The notes beneath the pieces are model-generated. The model was not told where the DNA came from. It searched no databases and saw only the letters and a program-made list of their open reading frames with translations. 37,194 nt of DNA from Bacteroidia bacterium (GTDB taxonomy: Bacteria > Bacteroidota > Bacteroidia > Chitinophagales > UBA2359), in NCBI GenBank assembly GCA_030427245.1, contig JAUHXA010000065.1, positions 1-37,194 on the forward strand, in the 5' to 3' direction. The position numbers and the translations under genes are program-made. Below, one piece after another: positions 1-6,253 of the stretch. Position 1 is the stretch's first letter. The number at the start of each line of letters is the position of its first letter.

Positions 1-81
1 GCAAAGTGTTACAATTTGAAGCAAAAAATATTACTTTTTTGTGACAGTTGGCGTTTTCGATAAAAAATATGCGGAAAAATA

Positions 82-110
82 TTGCTACAATTGAAAAATT
101 CCTATATTTG
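82..110 (+). promoter_or_regulatory. Promoter of the tRNA-Met gene
   Basis: A TTG at 82-84, an 18-bp spacer and a TATATTTG at 103-110 match the Bacteroidota vegetative promoter (-33 TTG, -7 TAnnTTTG). It lies 26 bp before the tRNA. Positions 1-81 are AT-rich chromosomal flank in which I see no gene. Confidence 0.75.
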
Positions 111-136
111 CAGCCGCATTTAGCGAAGTATGATAT

Positions 137-210
137 GGCGAGGTAGCTCAGTTGGTTAGAGCGTCGGATTCATAACCCGGAGGTCGAGAGTTCAAATCTC
201 TCTCTCGCCA
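137..210 (+). tRNA. tRNA-Met (CAU), integration target
   Basis: This is a 74-nt cloverleaf starting GGCGAGG and ending CTCTCGCC-A, with D-loop AGCTCAGTTGGTTAGAGC, anticodon loop TTCATAA and T-arm GTTCAAAT. The CAU anticodon gives Met; a lysidine-modified Ile2 cannot be excluded from sequence. CCA is not encoded. The last 14 nt belong to the direct repeat bounding the element, so integration restores the tRNA 3' end. Confidence 0.95.
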
Positions 211-244
211 CTTTTATTATAACTTATTAATAGTCAATAGACGA

Positions 245-274
245 ACCGTACTTATATAAATATTTGTACCGTAC
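245..274 (+). promoter_or_regulatory. Putative integrase arm-binding sites, left
   Basis: Two copies of ACCGTAC occur at 245-251 and 268-274, 23 bp apart, just inside the tRNA core. Two inverted copies (GTACGGT) lie at 36999-37005 and 37019-37025, just inside the right end. Symmetric heptamers flanking a core are typical of arm-type sites for tyrosine integrases; the assignment is inferred. Confidence 0.5.
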
Positions 275-275
275 T

Positions 276-300
276 CCATAGCCAAAATACAGAGCTATGG
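276..300 (+). promoter_or_regulatory. Hairpin over the integrase start codon
   Basis: CCATAGC (276-282) and GCTATGG (294-300) form a perfect 7-bp stem with an 11-nt loop, and the ATG at 297-299 lies in the 3' arm. In mRNA this would hide the start codon. The stem is present at both copies of the direct repeat, so it operates in integrated and circular forms. Confidence 0.5.
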
Positions 301-1577
301 ACAAAAAAAAATATTCTCTATTAGTAAAGCAGATAAAGTGGAACATATACCCAAAAGACCACGACATAGAGAAAAAGTGGTCTTTGAAGTTTTGGATTAA
401 TGGAAAACCGTACAAGTTCATAAAACAACTAAACAGCTTCAACACGGTAAAAGAACGGCTGCAATACATCGAAACCACACTGAAACCAGCAGCAATCGAA
501 AGACTCTATAAGGAAGGGATACAGATAAAGGGAAAAGAGAAAATTCCACACTTTACGGAACTCCAAAACGCACTCTCTAAAAGAAAACTCACCTACAAAA
601 AAGATACAGTACAAGAATACACCAGCAAAGCAAAGCAGTTCTGTATATGGAACTCTAAAAAGCAACTGACAGCCATTACTACAAATGATGTCAGGGATTT
701 TATGATTTACCTGCGAGAAGAAAAAAAACTCAAAAACGCCACTATCAATGACCATATCAGTGCATTGAGGACATTATTTAAGTACTTAATTGAAGACAGG
801 GTAATACTTCACAATCCTTTTGAAGGGGCAGACAGGCTAAAAAGACACTCCGTGGGATTTGATTACTTTTCTTTTGACCAAACAGCCAAAATTCGTAAAG
901 AAATAAATGACCCCTTTCTGTTACTTGCTTGCTATTTTCAATATTACTGCTTCATTCGACCAGTGAAGGAGTTGCTGCCAATACAGATAGGAGATATTGA
1001 TACAGACAAAGCACAATTGTTGATTCGTGGCGAACAGGCTAAAAACAGTCGAACCCATTTGGTCCCCATTCCCAAAGCTCTGAATGAAGTATTGATAAAT
1101 CTAAAGCTGAATCAATACAAACCCTCTGAACGCCTCTTTTGTGCATTGATGAAAAAGAACAAAATTGCAGTCAATTATTTTTCTTCCAAACATCAAGGAA
1201 TCATATCAAAAATGGGCTTCAATACAGCGAGATATAAGTTTTATAGTTGGAAGCACACAGGAGCTGTGGCGTTCATCAAAGCAGGTGGCACAATAAAAGA
1301 ACTCCAACTACGAATGAGGCATAAAAACATCGAAACAACGGATATTTACTTGAAGCGATTAGGTATTACGGATTTTGATGTAAATGACATTCCCTTACCA
1401 GATATTACCCAAAAGAAAATACTACTCCCCTCTTCTACTTCAAACAACAAACTGGAAGGGTTTCTTCAATTTGCAGACCATGAAAAACTACAAATTGCCC
1501 TGAAAATGGGAGCTTTGAACATAGAGGATACTGAACTAAAGTTTTTACTGCAATCCCTTGCAAAATGCTTAGAATAG
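297..1577 (+). CDS. int: Tyrosine site-specific integrase
   Basis: This 426-aa phage-type tyrosine recombinase integrates and excises the element at the tRNA-Met 3' end. A SAM-like core-binding domain lies at about 95-175 and the catalytic domain at about 185-355. Likely catalytic residues are R221 (FIRPVKELL), K249 (QAKNSRTH), K319/H320 in YSWKHTGA, H342 (RMRHKNIETT) and nucleophile Y351 (TTDIYLK). YSWKHT replaces the usual HxLRHT, as is common in Bacteroidota integrases. The ATG at 297 is chosen because the frame opens there and sits in a hairpin. The gene ends at a bidirectional terminator. In a circular or tandem form the regulators at 36219-36982 lie directly upstream in the same orientation. 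Confidence 0.95.
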   Translation: MDKKKYSLLVKQIKWNIYPKDHDIEKKWSLKFWINGKPYKFIKQLNSFNTVKERLQYIETTLKPAAIERLYKEGIQIKGKEKIPHFTELQNALSKRKLTYKKDTVQEYTSKAKQFCIWNSKKQLTAITTNDVRDFMIYLREEKKLKNATINDHISALRTLFKYLIEDRVILHNPFEGADRLKRHSVGFDYFSFDQTAKIRKEINDPFLLLACYFQYYCFIRPVKELLPIQIGDIDTDKAQLLIRGEQAKNSRTHLVPIPKALNEVLINLKLNQYKPSERLFCALMKKNKIAVNYFSSKHQGIISKMGFNTARYKFYSWKHTGAVAFIKAGGTIKELQLRMRHKNIETTDIYLKRLGITDFDVNDIPLPDITQKKILLPSSTSNNKLEGFLQFADHEKLQIALKMGALNIEDTELKFLLQSLAKCLE

Positions 1578-1580
1578 TCT

Positions 1581-1623
1581 AAAAAAAAAGGCTGCAATTC
1601 ATCAGAATTACAGCCTTTTTTTT
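1581..1623. terminator. Bidirectional intrinsic terminator
   Basis: The stem AAGGCTGcAATT / AATTaCAGCCTT has an A-run before it and a T-run after it, so it can end both the integrase mRNA (+) and the convergent lipoprotein mRNA (-). Confidence 0.85.
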
Positions 1624-1633
1624 GATAAAAGAA

Positions 1634-1942
1634 TCAAAATAGCCAATCCATATCCTGACAACCAAAAACATTTATTTCTTCTTCAACAATAGTGGGGAAA
1701 AGCAAAAAACCGCTTTGTTGTTCGGCTCTCATTATATGTTTTCCTTCTGTTAATCTTACTTCTGCAATTTTATTGCCATCTAAAGTGCCAATAACAACCC
1801 CATTATCACTCACCAAATAAGGGTCAACTCTTGTGTTGGCTATGCTTACTTCGGCATCAAGACAATCGGGTTCATCCTCAGAACAGCTACTTATAAAAAC
1901 CAGTACGAAGGAAAGAAAAAGGATTTTGAATAAAGATTTCAT
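1634..1942 (-). CDS. Small secreted lipoprotein
   Basis: The 102-aa protein has a textbook lipoprotein signal peptide: basic MKSLFK, a hydrophobic stretch and lipobox VFISSC with the lipidated cysteine at residue 20, then an acidic SEDEPD linker. The mature part of about 80 aa looks like one small beta domain (VVIGTLDGNKIAEVRLTEGKH); resemblance to PEGA-type domains is only an impression. It sits alone between integrase and cassette A, a usual place for lysogenic-conversion cargo, so a role in host surface or superinfection exclusion is possible but unproven. Confidence 0.8.
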   Translation of the reverse strand: MKSLFKILFLSFVLVFISSCSEDEPDCLDAEVSIANTRVDPYLVSDNGVVIGTLDGNKIAEVRLTEGKHIMRAEQQSGFLLFPTIVEEEINVFGCQDMDWLF

Positions 1943-2041
1943 AGTTAAATGATGTTTAAAAGGATTAATAATATCACAAAAATAACAAACACCTTTAATT
2001 TTTTACAAGCAAAACCATTGATTTTTAAAGATTTAAATTTA

Positions 2042-2098
2042 AGTTCTAAAATTGACACCCTAAGTTTGATTTTTGAAACCAACCATGTGCTATCTTTG
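2042..2098 (+). promoter_or_regulatory. Cassette A tandem operators and promoter
   Basis: Operator 1 AGTTCTAAAATTGACACC (2042-2059) and operator 2 AGTTTGATTTTTGAAACC (2063-2080) are 18-bp imperfect palindromes starting 21 bp apart, two helical turns. Ten bp after operator 2 comes TATCTTTG (2091-2098), a Bacteroidota -7 box. Operator 2 covers the -33 region, so the bound protein would block or recruit polymerase. The same layout occurs at 6.0, 12.7, 24.1, 33.5 and 36.1 kb. Confidence 0.8.
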
Positions 2099-2101
2099 CT
2101 T

Positions 2102-2267
2102 TTGCCAAACGAACTATTACTGTGTAAATTGAAAATATTTGCCTTGTTAAGAGGCAATTGAAGATACACCTCACTTTCAAAAACAGTAAAATACCTTATC
2201 TAAGGTTCTGTTCGTTTGGCGACGAGGAAGTGGGGTTTTATTTCATCATTTTTTAAAACTGTATAAA
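2102..2267 (+). ncRNA. Cassette A leader RNA with terminator and triple complementarity
   Basis: Segment a GCCAAACGAAC (2104-2114) near the RNA 5' end pairs perfectly over 11 bp with a' (2210-2220). Segment a' extended to 2205-2220 pairs perfectly over 16 bp with 2270-2285, the first codons of the gene. CCTCACTT (2169-2176) pairs with AAGTGGGG (2228-2235) followed by TTTT, a terminator-like stem enclosing a'. The interleaved pairings would form a pseudoknot or be alternatives. Extents are inferred from the -7 box. Confidence 0.7.
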
Positions 2268-2453
2268 ATGCCAAACGAACAGAACAGTAACTTAGTAAAA
2301 GCAGCGAAAAACCTGCTCCTACTCTACCCTTCAAAAGCTGATGCACTAATGGACATCATTCGTATTCAACACAGACTGGGCGAAACCGAAGCTCCTGAAA
2401 GTCTTCACCTACTCGCCTATCAGTTTGCAGAACTCATTTACCAATTGGAGTAA
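2268..2453 (+). CDS. Cassette A small helical protein, paralogous family
   Basis: This 61-aa protein belongs to a family found six times in the window. It is closest to the 63-aa protein at 5658-5849: both share an NLL.LYPSKA.AL.DI core, then RL.ET and P[ED].LHLL. It looks all-helical, with no membrane segment or Cys/His motif. I do not recognise a named domain. The start is supported by the leader: codons 1-6 are complementary to segment a' at 2205-2220. A strong terminator follows, so the unit is monocistronic. Confidence 0.8.
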   Translation: MPNEQNSNLVKAAKNLLLLYPSKADALMDIIRIQHRLGETEAPESLHLLAYQFAELIYQLE

Positions 2454-2474
2454 TCACGTTTAATCACACATAGA

Positions 2475-2519
2475 AAAGCCCCTAGCAGTTGTATGGACTG
2501 CAAGGGGCTTTGTTTTTTT
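2475..2519 (+). terminator. Intrinsic terminator of cassette A
   Basis: AAAGCCCCTaGCAGT pairs with ACTGCaAGGGGCTTT around a 7-nt loop and is followed by TGTTTTTTT. It ends the cassette A transcript and faces the convergent gene stopping at 2576. Confidence 0.85.
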
Positions 2520-2575
2520 GTAAAAAACAACCGCAACACTTATAGAGAATGTTACGGCTGCGGTCTGTATAGCTT

Positions 2576-2767
2576 TTAGACCAATAAAAAATCGTAGATG
2601 TCCTTTAGGTTGGGAGATTCTACCAGTATGTCATGCTCTTTATTGCACAAATAAAAAACAGGATACAGACTAAAAGGGTCAATAGAAACTAAGTGTTTAG
2701 CTCCATTCCATTTAAAATACAAGTATCCTTTTATTTCTGTACTCAACTCCCTTTTCCATTCTTCCAC
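2576..2767 (-). CDS. Hypothetical 63-aa protein
   Basis: A small protein I do not recognise. It is aromatic-rich (KGYLYFKWNG, SLYPVFYLC) with a probable beta-sheet core and no membrane segment. Its start overlaps the end of the zinc-ribbon gene by 25 nt, and it closes a minus-strand operon running down from the 472-aa membrane protein. Translational coupling with the upstream gene is likely. It ends about 60 nt from the cassette A terminator. Confidence 0.55.
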   Translation of the reverse strand: MEEWKRELSTEIKGYLYFKWNGAKHLVSIDPFSLYPVFYLCNKEHDILVESPNLKDIYDFLLV

Positions 2768-2961
2768 AAAACAGCCTCCAATTCTTCCAGTTCCCCGAAA
2801 TCATCAAGGTCTATTTCATCTACATTGACACTATTCTCGTTGCTGCATTGTGGACATATCAATGTCGAATCCTTGAAAGGATGGTCAATTAAATCCGTAT
2901 TGCTGCCTGTCCATTTGCAGCCTGGGCAATAGGTGTCGTGGTGTTCGGTTGGTTTGCTCAT
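2743..2961 (-). CDS. Zinc-ribbon protein
   Basis: The 72-aa protein has CPGCKW near residue 12 and CPQC near residue 37, two CxxC pairs about 25 residues apart that form a zinc ribbon, followed by an acidic tail (DEIDLDDFGELEELE). A very similar CLNCGWEG...CPEC ribbon ends the 227-aa protein at 32768-33451, so the element encodes two members. Such ribbons usually bind nucleic acid or protein partners; the specific role is unknown. It is in an operon with neighbours 2 nt and -25 nt away. Confidence 0.75.
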   Translation of the reverse strand: MSKPTEHHDTYCPGCKWTGSNTDLIDHPFKDSTLICPQCSNENSVNVDEIDLDDFGELEELEAVLWKNGKGS

Positions 2962-2963
2962 AA

Positions 2964-3212
2964 TTATTCTAATATTTTAATTTCTATGTTTTTGATGTCA
3001 AAATAAATTCGGCTCTGTTGCATTGCTACCATAAAATGTATGTTTTCATACTCTAAAAAGTATCTAATGTAATCATTCCATTTTTTTGCATCCAAAAGCG
3101 TTTGCTCAATTGGCTCTAAAAGTTCATTTGTCAAAATTTTGTGGTAAAGCAAGGCTAATGCTCCACCGTCTTTTTGTTTCAGGAAAATTCTGAAAATTTG
3201 ATACCCTTTCAT
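2964..3212 (-). CDS. Hypothetical 82-aa protein
   Basis: A small soluble protein of unknown function. It begins MKGYQIFRIFLKQKDGG and appears to be mixed alpha/beta, with an amphipathic middle (DAKKWNDYIRYFLEYEN). It overlaps the preceding HTH gene by 4 nt (ATGA-type junction), which implies translational coupling, and lies 2 nt before the zinc-ribbon gene. Tight packing makes it very likely real despite no recognised domain. Confidence 0.7.
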   Translation of the reverse strand: MKGYQIFRIFLKQKDGGALALLYHKILTNELLEPIEQTLLDAKKWNDYIRYFLEYENIHFMVAMQQSRIYFDIKNIEIKILE

Positions 3213-3604
3213 ATCTCTATACTATTTTTTTTAGTTAATAAATTCTGTTCCTTTTTATAGGTTTCTACCAGCCGATGCACAGCACTTTTCCCAAACAGGT
3301 TGTTTCGACTGGTTCTATATCCTTCCTCATTCAGCTTATCTGCTATTTGGTGGAGCTGCATACCTTTACCTCTCAACAGCCCTGCATAAGCTATTAATTC
3401 AGCATTATTCACCACTTTTTGTGTGATAGTTGAAGGAGCTTTCAAGTCTTTACCCTCAATCTCCAACACTACACCGCCTTTGAAGTCGGATAGTTTTCTA
3501 TCCCAATATCTTTTTTGTGACCAATCTAAGCCGAGAGATTCAACAAAGGTTCTGAGTTGTTGCAGCTCCATTGGGTCGTTTGTTGTAATTCTAAATTCTA
3601 TCAT
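3209..3604 (-). CDS. HTH protein resembling a serine-recombinase C-terminal domain
   Basis: From the ATG at 3604 the product is 131 aa; an in-frame ATG at 3643 would overlap the upstream gene. The C-terminal half reads LIAYAGLLRGKGMQLHQIA, then DKLNEEGYRTSRNN and a hydrophobic helix. This is the pattern of the DNA-binding helix-turn-helix of resolvase/recombinase proteins (long helix, RxxGxxxxxIAxxLNxxGxxT). No catalytic serine domain is present, so it is a DNA-binding protein, perhaps an accessory regulator. The N-terminal half (IEFRITTNDPMELQQL) is unrecognised. Confidence 0.7.
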   Translation of the reverse strand: MIEFRITTNDPMELQQLRTFVESLGLDWSQKRYWDRKLSDFKGGVVLEIEGKDLKAPSTITQKVVNNAELIAYAGLLRGKGMQLHQIADKLNEEGYRTSRNNLFGKSAVHRLVETYKKEQNLLTKKNSIEI

Positions 3605-3615
3605 TTTGATTTGTT

Positions 3616-5034
3616 TTATAGTGAATTGAATTTTGTTTCCCATTCCTGTTTTTTAGCCTCCCAATATTGCAGGTGACTGATATTGTTTTGCAGGGCTTCT
3701 GAGTATATTTTCACTTTGCCCCTATACCCTTTTTTAGTAGCCTCTGCAAGGCTTTTTTTATTCCCTTCAATGCGCTTAGAATAGTCCAATATTCTAAAAC
3801 CTATCACGGTATGTGTCACAGGTTGCCCATTGTGCATAACTGCCTGTGTGCCTAATTTACTATCGCTTGATGTTGGCATGTTGTCTGTATTGTTATTTGA
3901 ACCAAAACCTGTCACGACAACAGGCGTATTTTGTGCGTTGTTTCGGACAGGAATAGGTGCTATTTGCTGCTCTTGTTGGATGGTAAATATATCTCTTATC
4001 AATCGGTCTATCCATTCGCCAATACTCCTAAAAATAGCCTGTAATAGCGGTTCTCTTGTTTTCAATATGGTGGTTGATATTTCAGAGCCAGCTTTGAAAA
4101 TTTCATTGATACAGATACACAGTATTGTTATCAACAAGCTACCTGCTGCAAAAATTCCAGAGAGATTTTTGTATCTATTTTCTTTGATTTGATGCTTTTC
4201 TTTTTTCTCGTTGTTGTCTGTTTGAGCTATCAGTACAGTTTGGTCATTGTTCGTGTCTTGTTGGGCTAATTTATCATCTCGCCTGGCTTCCAATTCCGAC
4301 AAAGCTGTTTTTTTATCAGTCGCCCATTGTTCCAGTTTACGAGCCTTTTCTTCCTTTAGTCGTGGAATAGTGGCACGTGCCACTTCTGCATGACTCTTTG
4401 CCCATTTGTGACCGTTTGCGGCTTTACGCTCATTGGTCTGTATCTTGTTCCTCTGAGCTTCAATTTTTGCATCATACTTATCTATTATCGCTTGTCGGTT
4501 GTCTTTCCAGAGTATATCAAAGTCTTCTTTATCGACTTTGTAAGCATCCAGTATAAGTGTTTTCTTGTTGTCGCCTGATTGCTGTACTTGTAGTAGGTCG
4601 GTTGTTTTGGCTTCACCTGCTGCGTTTTCTGCTATTTCATCCTTGGCTATGTAGTTGAACATCCCATTGATGCCAATGGCGAAAAGAGAGAGGATAGCCA
4701 GCACCCAAAACATTCCCATATACTTGCCATTCTTAAACTTCAATCCATACCACGCCAATTGACGTACCGTAGCAGGTAAAAAACTTGCTATCATTTTTTC
4801 GACAAACAGGGCAAAGGGTATGGCTATTATTGCAGCAATCAATATGGCTATCCATTCGGGTAGGTAAGGGTCTATTTTTGGGTGGATGAATAAGAATAGC
4901 GTAACACCAGAGAAAATAGCACTGATGGTTTGTGCCAATCTTTGGATGATAGGAATAGGCTCTACTGCATCGTAGAAGAAACTGAAATACTCTACATTTT
5001 GTGGGTCGGTCTTCTGTGAGGTGTAATTACTCAT
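3616..5034 (-). CDS. 472-aa membrane/coiled-coil protein
   Basis: Three hydrophobic segments lie at about 35-55, 60-85 and 105-130. A highly charged coiled-coil region of about 150 residues (KIEAQRNKIQTNERKAANG, KEEKARKLEQWATDKKTA) follows, then a fourth membrane segment near 290-315 (GIFAAGSLLITILCICI) and a polar tail. I do not recognise the family. Topology predicts a long cytoplasmic or periplasmic coiled coil between membrane hairpins. It heads a five-gene minus-strand operon and is preceded by an attenuator-like leader complementary to its translation start, so its expression seems tightly restrained. A host-membrane or exclusion function is possible. Confidence 0.8.
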   Translation of the reverse strand: MSNYTSQKTDPQNVEYFSFFYDAVEPIPIIQRLAQTISAIFSGVTLFLFIHPKIDPYLPEWIAILIAAIIAIPFALFVEKMIASFLPATVRQLAWYGLKFKNGKYMGMFWVLAILSLFAIGINGMFNYIAKDEIAENAAGEAKTTDLLQVQQSGDNKKTLILDAYKVDKEDFDILWKDNRQAIIDKYDAKIEAQRNKIQTNERKAANGHKWAKSHAEVARATIPRLKEEKARKLEQWATDKKTALSELEARRDDKLAQQDTNNDQTVLIAQTDNNEKKEKHQIKENRYKNLSGIFAAGSLLITILCICINEIFKAGSEISTTILKTREPLLQAIFRSIGEWIDRLIRDIFTIQQEQQIAPIPVRNNAQNTPVVVTGFGSNNNTDNMPTSSDSKLGTQAVMHNGQPVTHTVIGFRILDYSKRIEGNKKSLAEATKKGYRGKVKIYSEALQNNISHLQYWEAKKQEWETKFNSL

Positions 5035-5215
5035 TGTTGGACTGATTTTGATACATGAAATAAAAAAGCCTTGAATAGTAATCAGTCCAACGAGTTACTA
5101 CCAAGGCTATATTGCCAAATTGACAACGGATAAAAAATGCTTTTCACTGCAAAAAGGTTCTGGTTGTTGGACTGATGAACGTTTTCTTATCCGTTGTATT
5201 GAGTACACAAAATAC
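5035..5215 (-). ncRNA. Attenuator-like leader of the 472-aa gene
   Basis: On the minus strand, ACAACGGATAA (5197-5187) pairs with TTATCCGTTGT (5133-5123). ATCAGTCCAAC occurs at 5176-5166 and again at 5046-5036, one nt before the ATG. Its exact complement GTTGGACTGAT (5091-5081) sits in the loop of a terminator with stem GCCTTGgTAGTAA (5107-5095) / TTACTAttCAAGGC (5081-5068) followed by TTTTTT. This repeats the a/a'/a'' logic of the five small-protein cassettes on an unrelated gene. Confidence 0.7.
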
Positions 5216-5229
5216 AAAAAAACAATGAA

Positions 5230-5247
5230 AGTATCAAATATAGAACC
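5230..5247 (-). promoter_or_regulatory. Single operator upstream of the 472-aa gene leader
   Basis: Reading the minus strand, GGTTCTATATTTGATACT matches the element's 18-bp operator. A TATTTTG (TAnnTTTG-like) lies 13 bp downstream and could be the -7 box; an embedded TATATTTG is an alternative. Confidence 0.5.
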
Positions 5248-5333
5248 CATAAAAACAAACAAAAACGCCTATAAATTTTTAGTTTACAGGCGTTTGAAGT
5301 GGTTATTCCAAAAACGTTAAATCGGGTGTATTC

Positions 5334-5522
5334 TCACAGAAAATTATCTGGAATTTTACTGATAATCTTCGCCAAATGCGTTATGGTGTAATGCAAATTG
5401 GGCTTAGATTCTTCGCTGGATTCTGCAATAGCCGAATGAATCTCATTGAGCTTTAGCAATGCACCTTCTTTTGAATCGTGCATACGGATAAACTTCTTTA
5501 ATTCTTCATGAAAGTCAGACAT
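5334..5522 (-). CDS. Small helical protein, divergent cassette-family member
   Basis: The 62-aa protein resembles the other small family members: it has a KEGALLKLNEIHSAIAES helix, then a second helix ending THLAKIISKIPD, which aligns with LAEYVYKLPE and LAEFVHELPD of the proteins at 24.4 and 33.7 kb. Unlike them it has no tandem operator or a/a'/a'' leader. It follows the terminator of cassette B by about 55 nt and may be expressed by read-through. This looks like a duplicated cassette that lost its control region. Confidence 0.7.
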   Translation of the reverse strand: MSDFHEELKKFIRMHDSKEGALLKLNEIHSAIAESSEESKPNLHYTITHLAKIISKIPDNFL

Positions 5523-5574
5523 AGAGAGGGGATTTAACGATGGTTAAGAAATAGTCACTCGTGCCACTTCTCCA

Positions 5575-5612
5575 AAAAAAAAGAGGCTATTTCTCTAAAC
5601 GAGAAGTAACCT
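5575..5612 (-). terminator. Terminator or attenuator after cassette B
   Basis: On the minus strand GAGGTTAcTTCTC pairs with GAGAAaTAGCCTC, followed by eight T. It separates the 63-aa gene from the related 62-aa gene; read-through would be needed to express the latter. Confidence 0.8.
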
Positions 5613-5657
5613 CCTAAAGTTGTGTTAATGCCTTGACAGACATATTACTGTCTTTTT

Positions 5658-5849
5658 TTAATTGTCCGTTTCCATAATGATTTTAGCTACCAAATGTATC
5701 AAAAGGTGTAATCCTTCTGGTGACTTGGTTTCGCTCAAACGGTTGTGGAGTTCGGAAATGTCCAACAATGCGGCTGCTTTGCTGGGGTAAAGTCGTAGCA
5801 GGTTTTGAGCTGCTTGTTCTAAAGCTGAAAGTTTCTGTTTGTTTCGCAT
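5658..5849 (-). CDS. Cassette B small helical protein, paralogous family
   Basis: The 63-aa protein starts MRNKQKLSALEQAAQ and shares with cassette A the core NLLRLYPSKAAALLDI, then RLSETKSPEGLHLL. The ATG at 5849 is chosen over in-frame upstream codons because it lies at the family position. Codons 1-6 also pair with leader segment a': TGCGAAACAAACAGAAA matches 16 of 17 positions. The function is unknown and the protein looks all-helical and soluble. Confidence 0.8.
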   Translation of the reverse strand: MRNKQKLSALEQAAQNLLRLYPSKAAALLDISELHNRLSETKSPEGLHLLIHLVAKIIMETDN

Positions 5850-6020
5850 TTTAACAGTATTTATAAAGTGATAAAATAAAAAGCCCACTTCCTCCAAATG
5901 TTGCGAAACACACAGAAATAAAACTCTGCAAATGGAATAAAGTGGGTTTATCTTTAAGATTCCCTGTATAGGAAAAATGTTCAAAGAAAATAGAGTTTTA
6001 TGTTAATGTATGTTTCGCCC
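5850..6020 (-). ncRNA. Cassette B leader RNA
   Basis: On the minus strand, a GCGAAACATACA (6018-6007) pairs with a' TGTGTGTTTCGC (5914-5903) over 12 bp with one G-U. Segment a' extended to 5904-5920 pairs with the first codons (5848-5832) with one mismatch. CCCACTT (5946-5940) pairs with AAGTGGG (5890-5884), followed by CTTTTTATTTT, a terminator enclosing a'. The layout matches cassettes A, C, D and E. Confidence 0.7.
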
Positions 6021-6022
6021 TG

Positions 6023-6097
6023 CAAAGATAAGGTACAATCGGTTTCAAAAATCAAACTATGAGTCCCGATTTTAGAACTGATTTTTTAATATCTTTG
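6023..6097. promoter_or_regulatory. Symmetric bidirectional operator-promoter (cassette B and small TM gene)
   Basis: Two operators lie at 6041-6058 and 6062-6079 (21-bp register). On the minus strand a TATCTTTG (6030-6023) lies exactly 10 bp beyond one operator and drives cassette B. On the plus strand a TATCTTTG (6090-6097) lies exactly 10 bp beyond the other and drives the 35-aa membrane peptide. One bound complex could therefore control both directions identically. Confidence 0.75.
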
Positions 6098-6102
6098 CTT
6101 TC

Positions 6103-6210
6103 ATGGAAGAAACACTTATTATCATCGTCAAAGGGGTTGGTTTTATAGTTGCATTGGTTCTTGGAGCATGGATAAACGAGAAGGTGAGAGGCAAGAAAAA
6201 ACGGCCGTGA
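6103..6210 (+). CDS. 35-aa single-span membrane peptide, probably leaderless
   Basis: The reading frame encodes a short acidic N-terminus (MEET), one hydrophobic segment (LIIIVKGVGFIVALVLGAWI) and a basic tail ending RGKKKRP. The ATG is only 5 bp after a consensus TATCTTTG -7 box, so the mRNA would begin at or next to the start codon. A strong terminator overlaps the stop codon, giving a complete mini-unit. The size, single span and lysine/arginine tail resemble small membrane toxins, holin regulators or membrane modulators. Which of these it is cannot be told from sequence. Confidence 0.65.
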   Translation: MEETLIIIVKGVGFIVALVLGAWINEKVRGKKKRP

Positions 6211-6240
6211 GTTTTGAAGCTCACAGCCGTTTTGTGTTTT
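6195..6240. terminator. Bidirectional terminator
   Basis: ACGGCcGTGAG pairs with CTCACaGCCGT with one mismatch, flanked by an A-run on the left and TTTTGTGTTTT on the right. It ends the 35-aa unit (+) and the antirepressor-like gene (-). Confidence 0.8.
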
Positions 6241-6253
6241 AGATATTGCCTAT

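Larger units (their letters stand above)
197..323 (+). repeat. attL-side direct repeat (127 bp)
   Basis: This stretch is identical to 37068-37194. It starts in the tRNA T-arm/acceptor (TCTCTCTCTCGCCA), covers the integrase promoter region and ends 27 nt into the integrase gene. The base before the repeat differs (A here, C on the right). The recombination core must lie in the tRNA-derived part; the rest is element sequence seen twice because the right end reads back into the element's left end. Confidence 0.9.

Noticed and set aside
2102-2267. Known riboswitch in the cassette leaders
   Set aside because: The conserved part is the pairing architecture and terminator rather than a ligand-core sequence I can name; the paired segments vary freely between copies.
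5120-5320. Plus-strand 66-aa frame
   Set aside because: It lies across the structured minus-strand leader and operator of the 472-aa gene; the base pattern is explained by RNA pairing and no promoter or family supports a protein.
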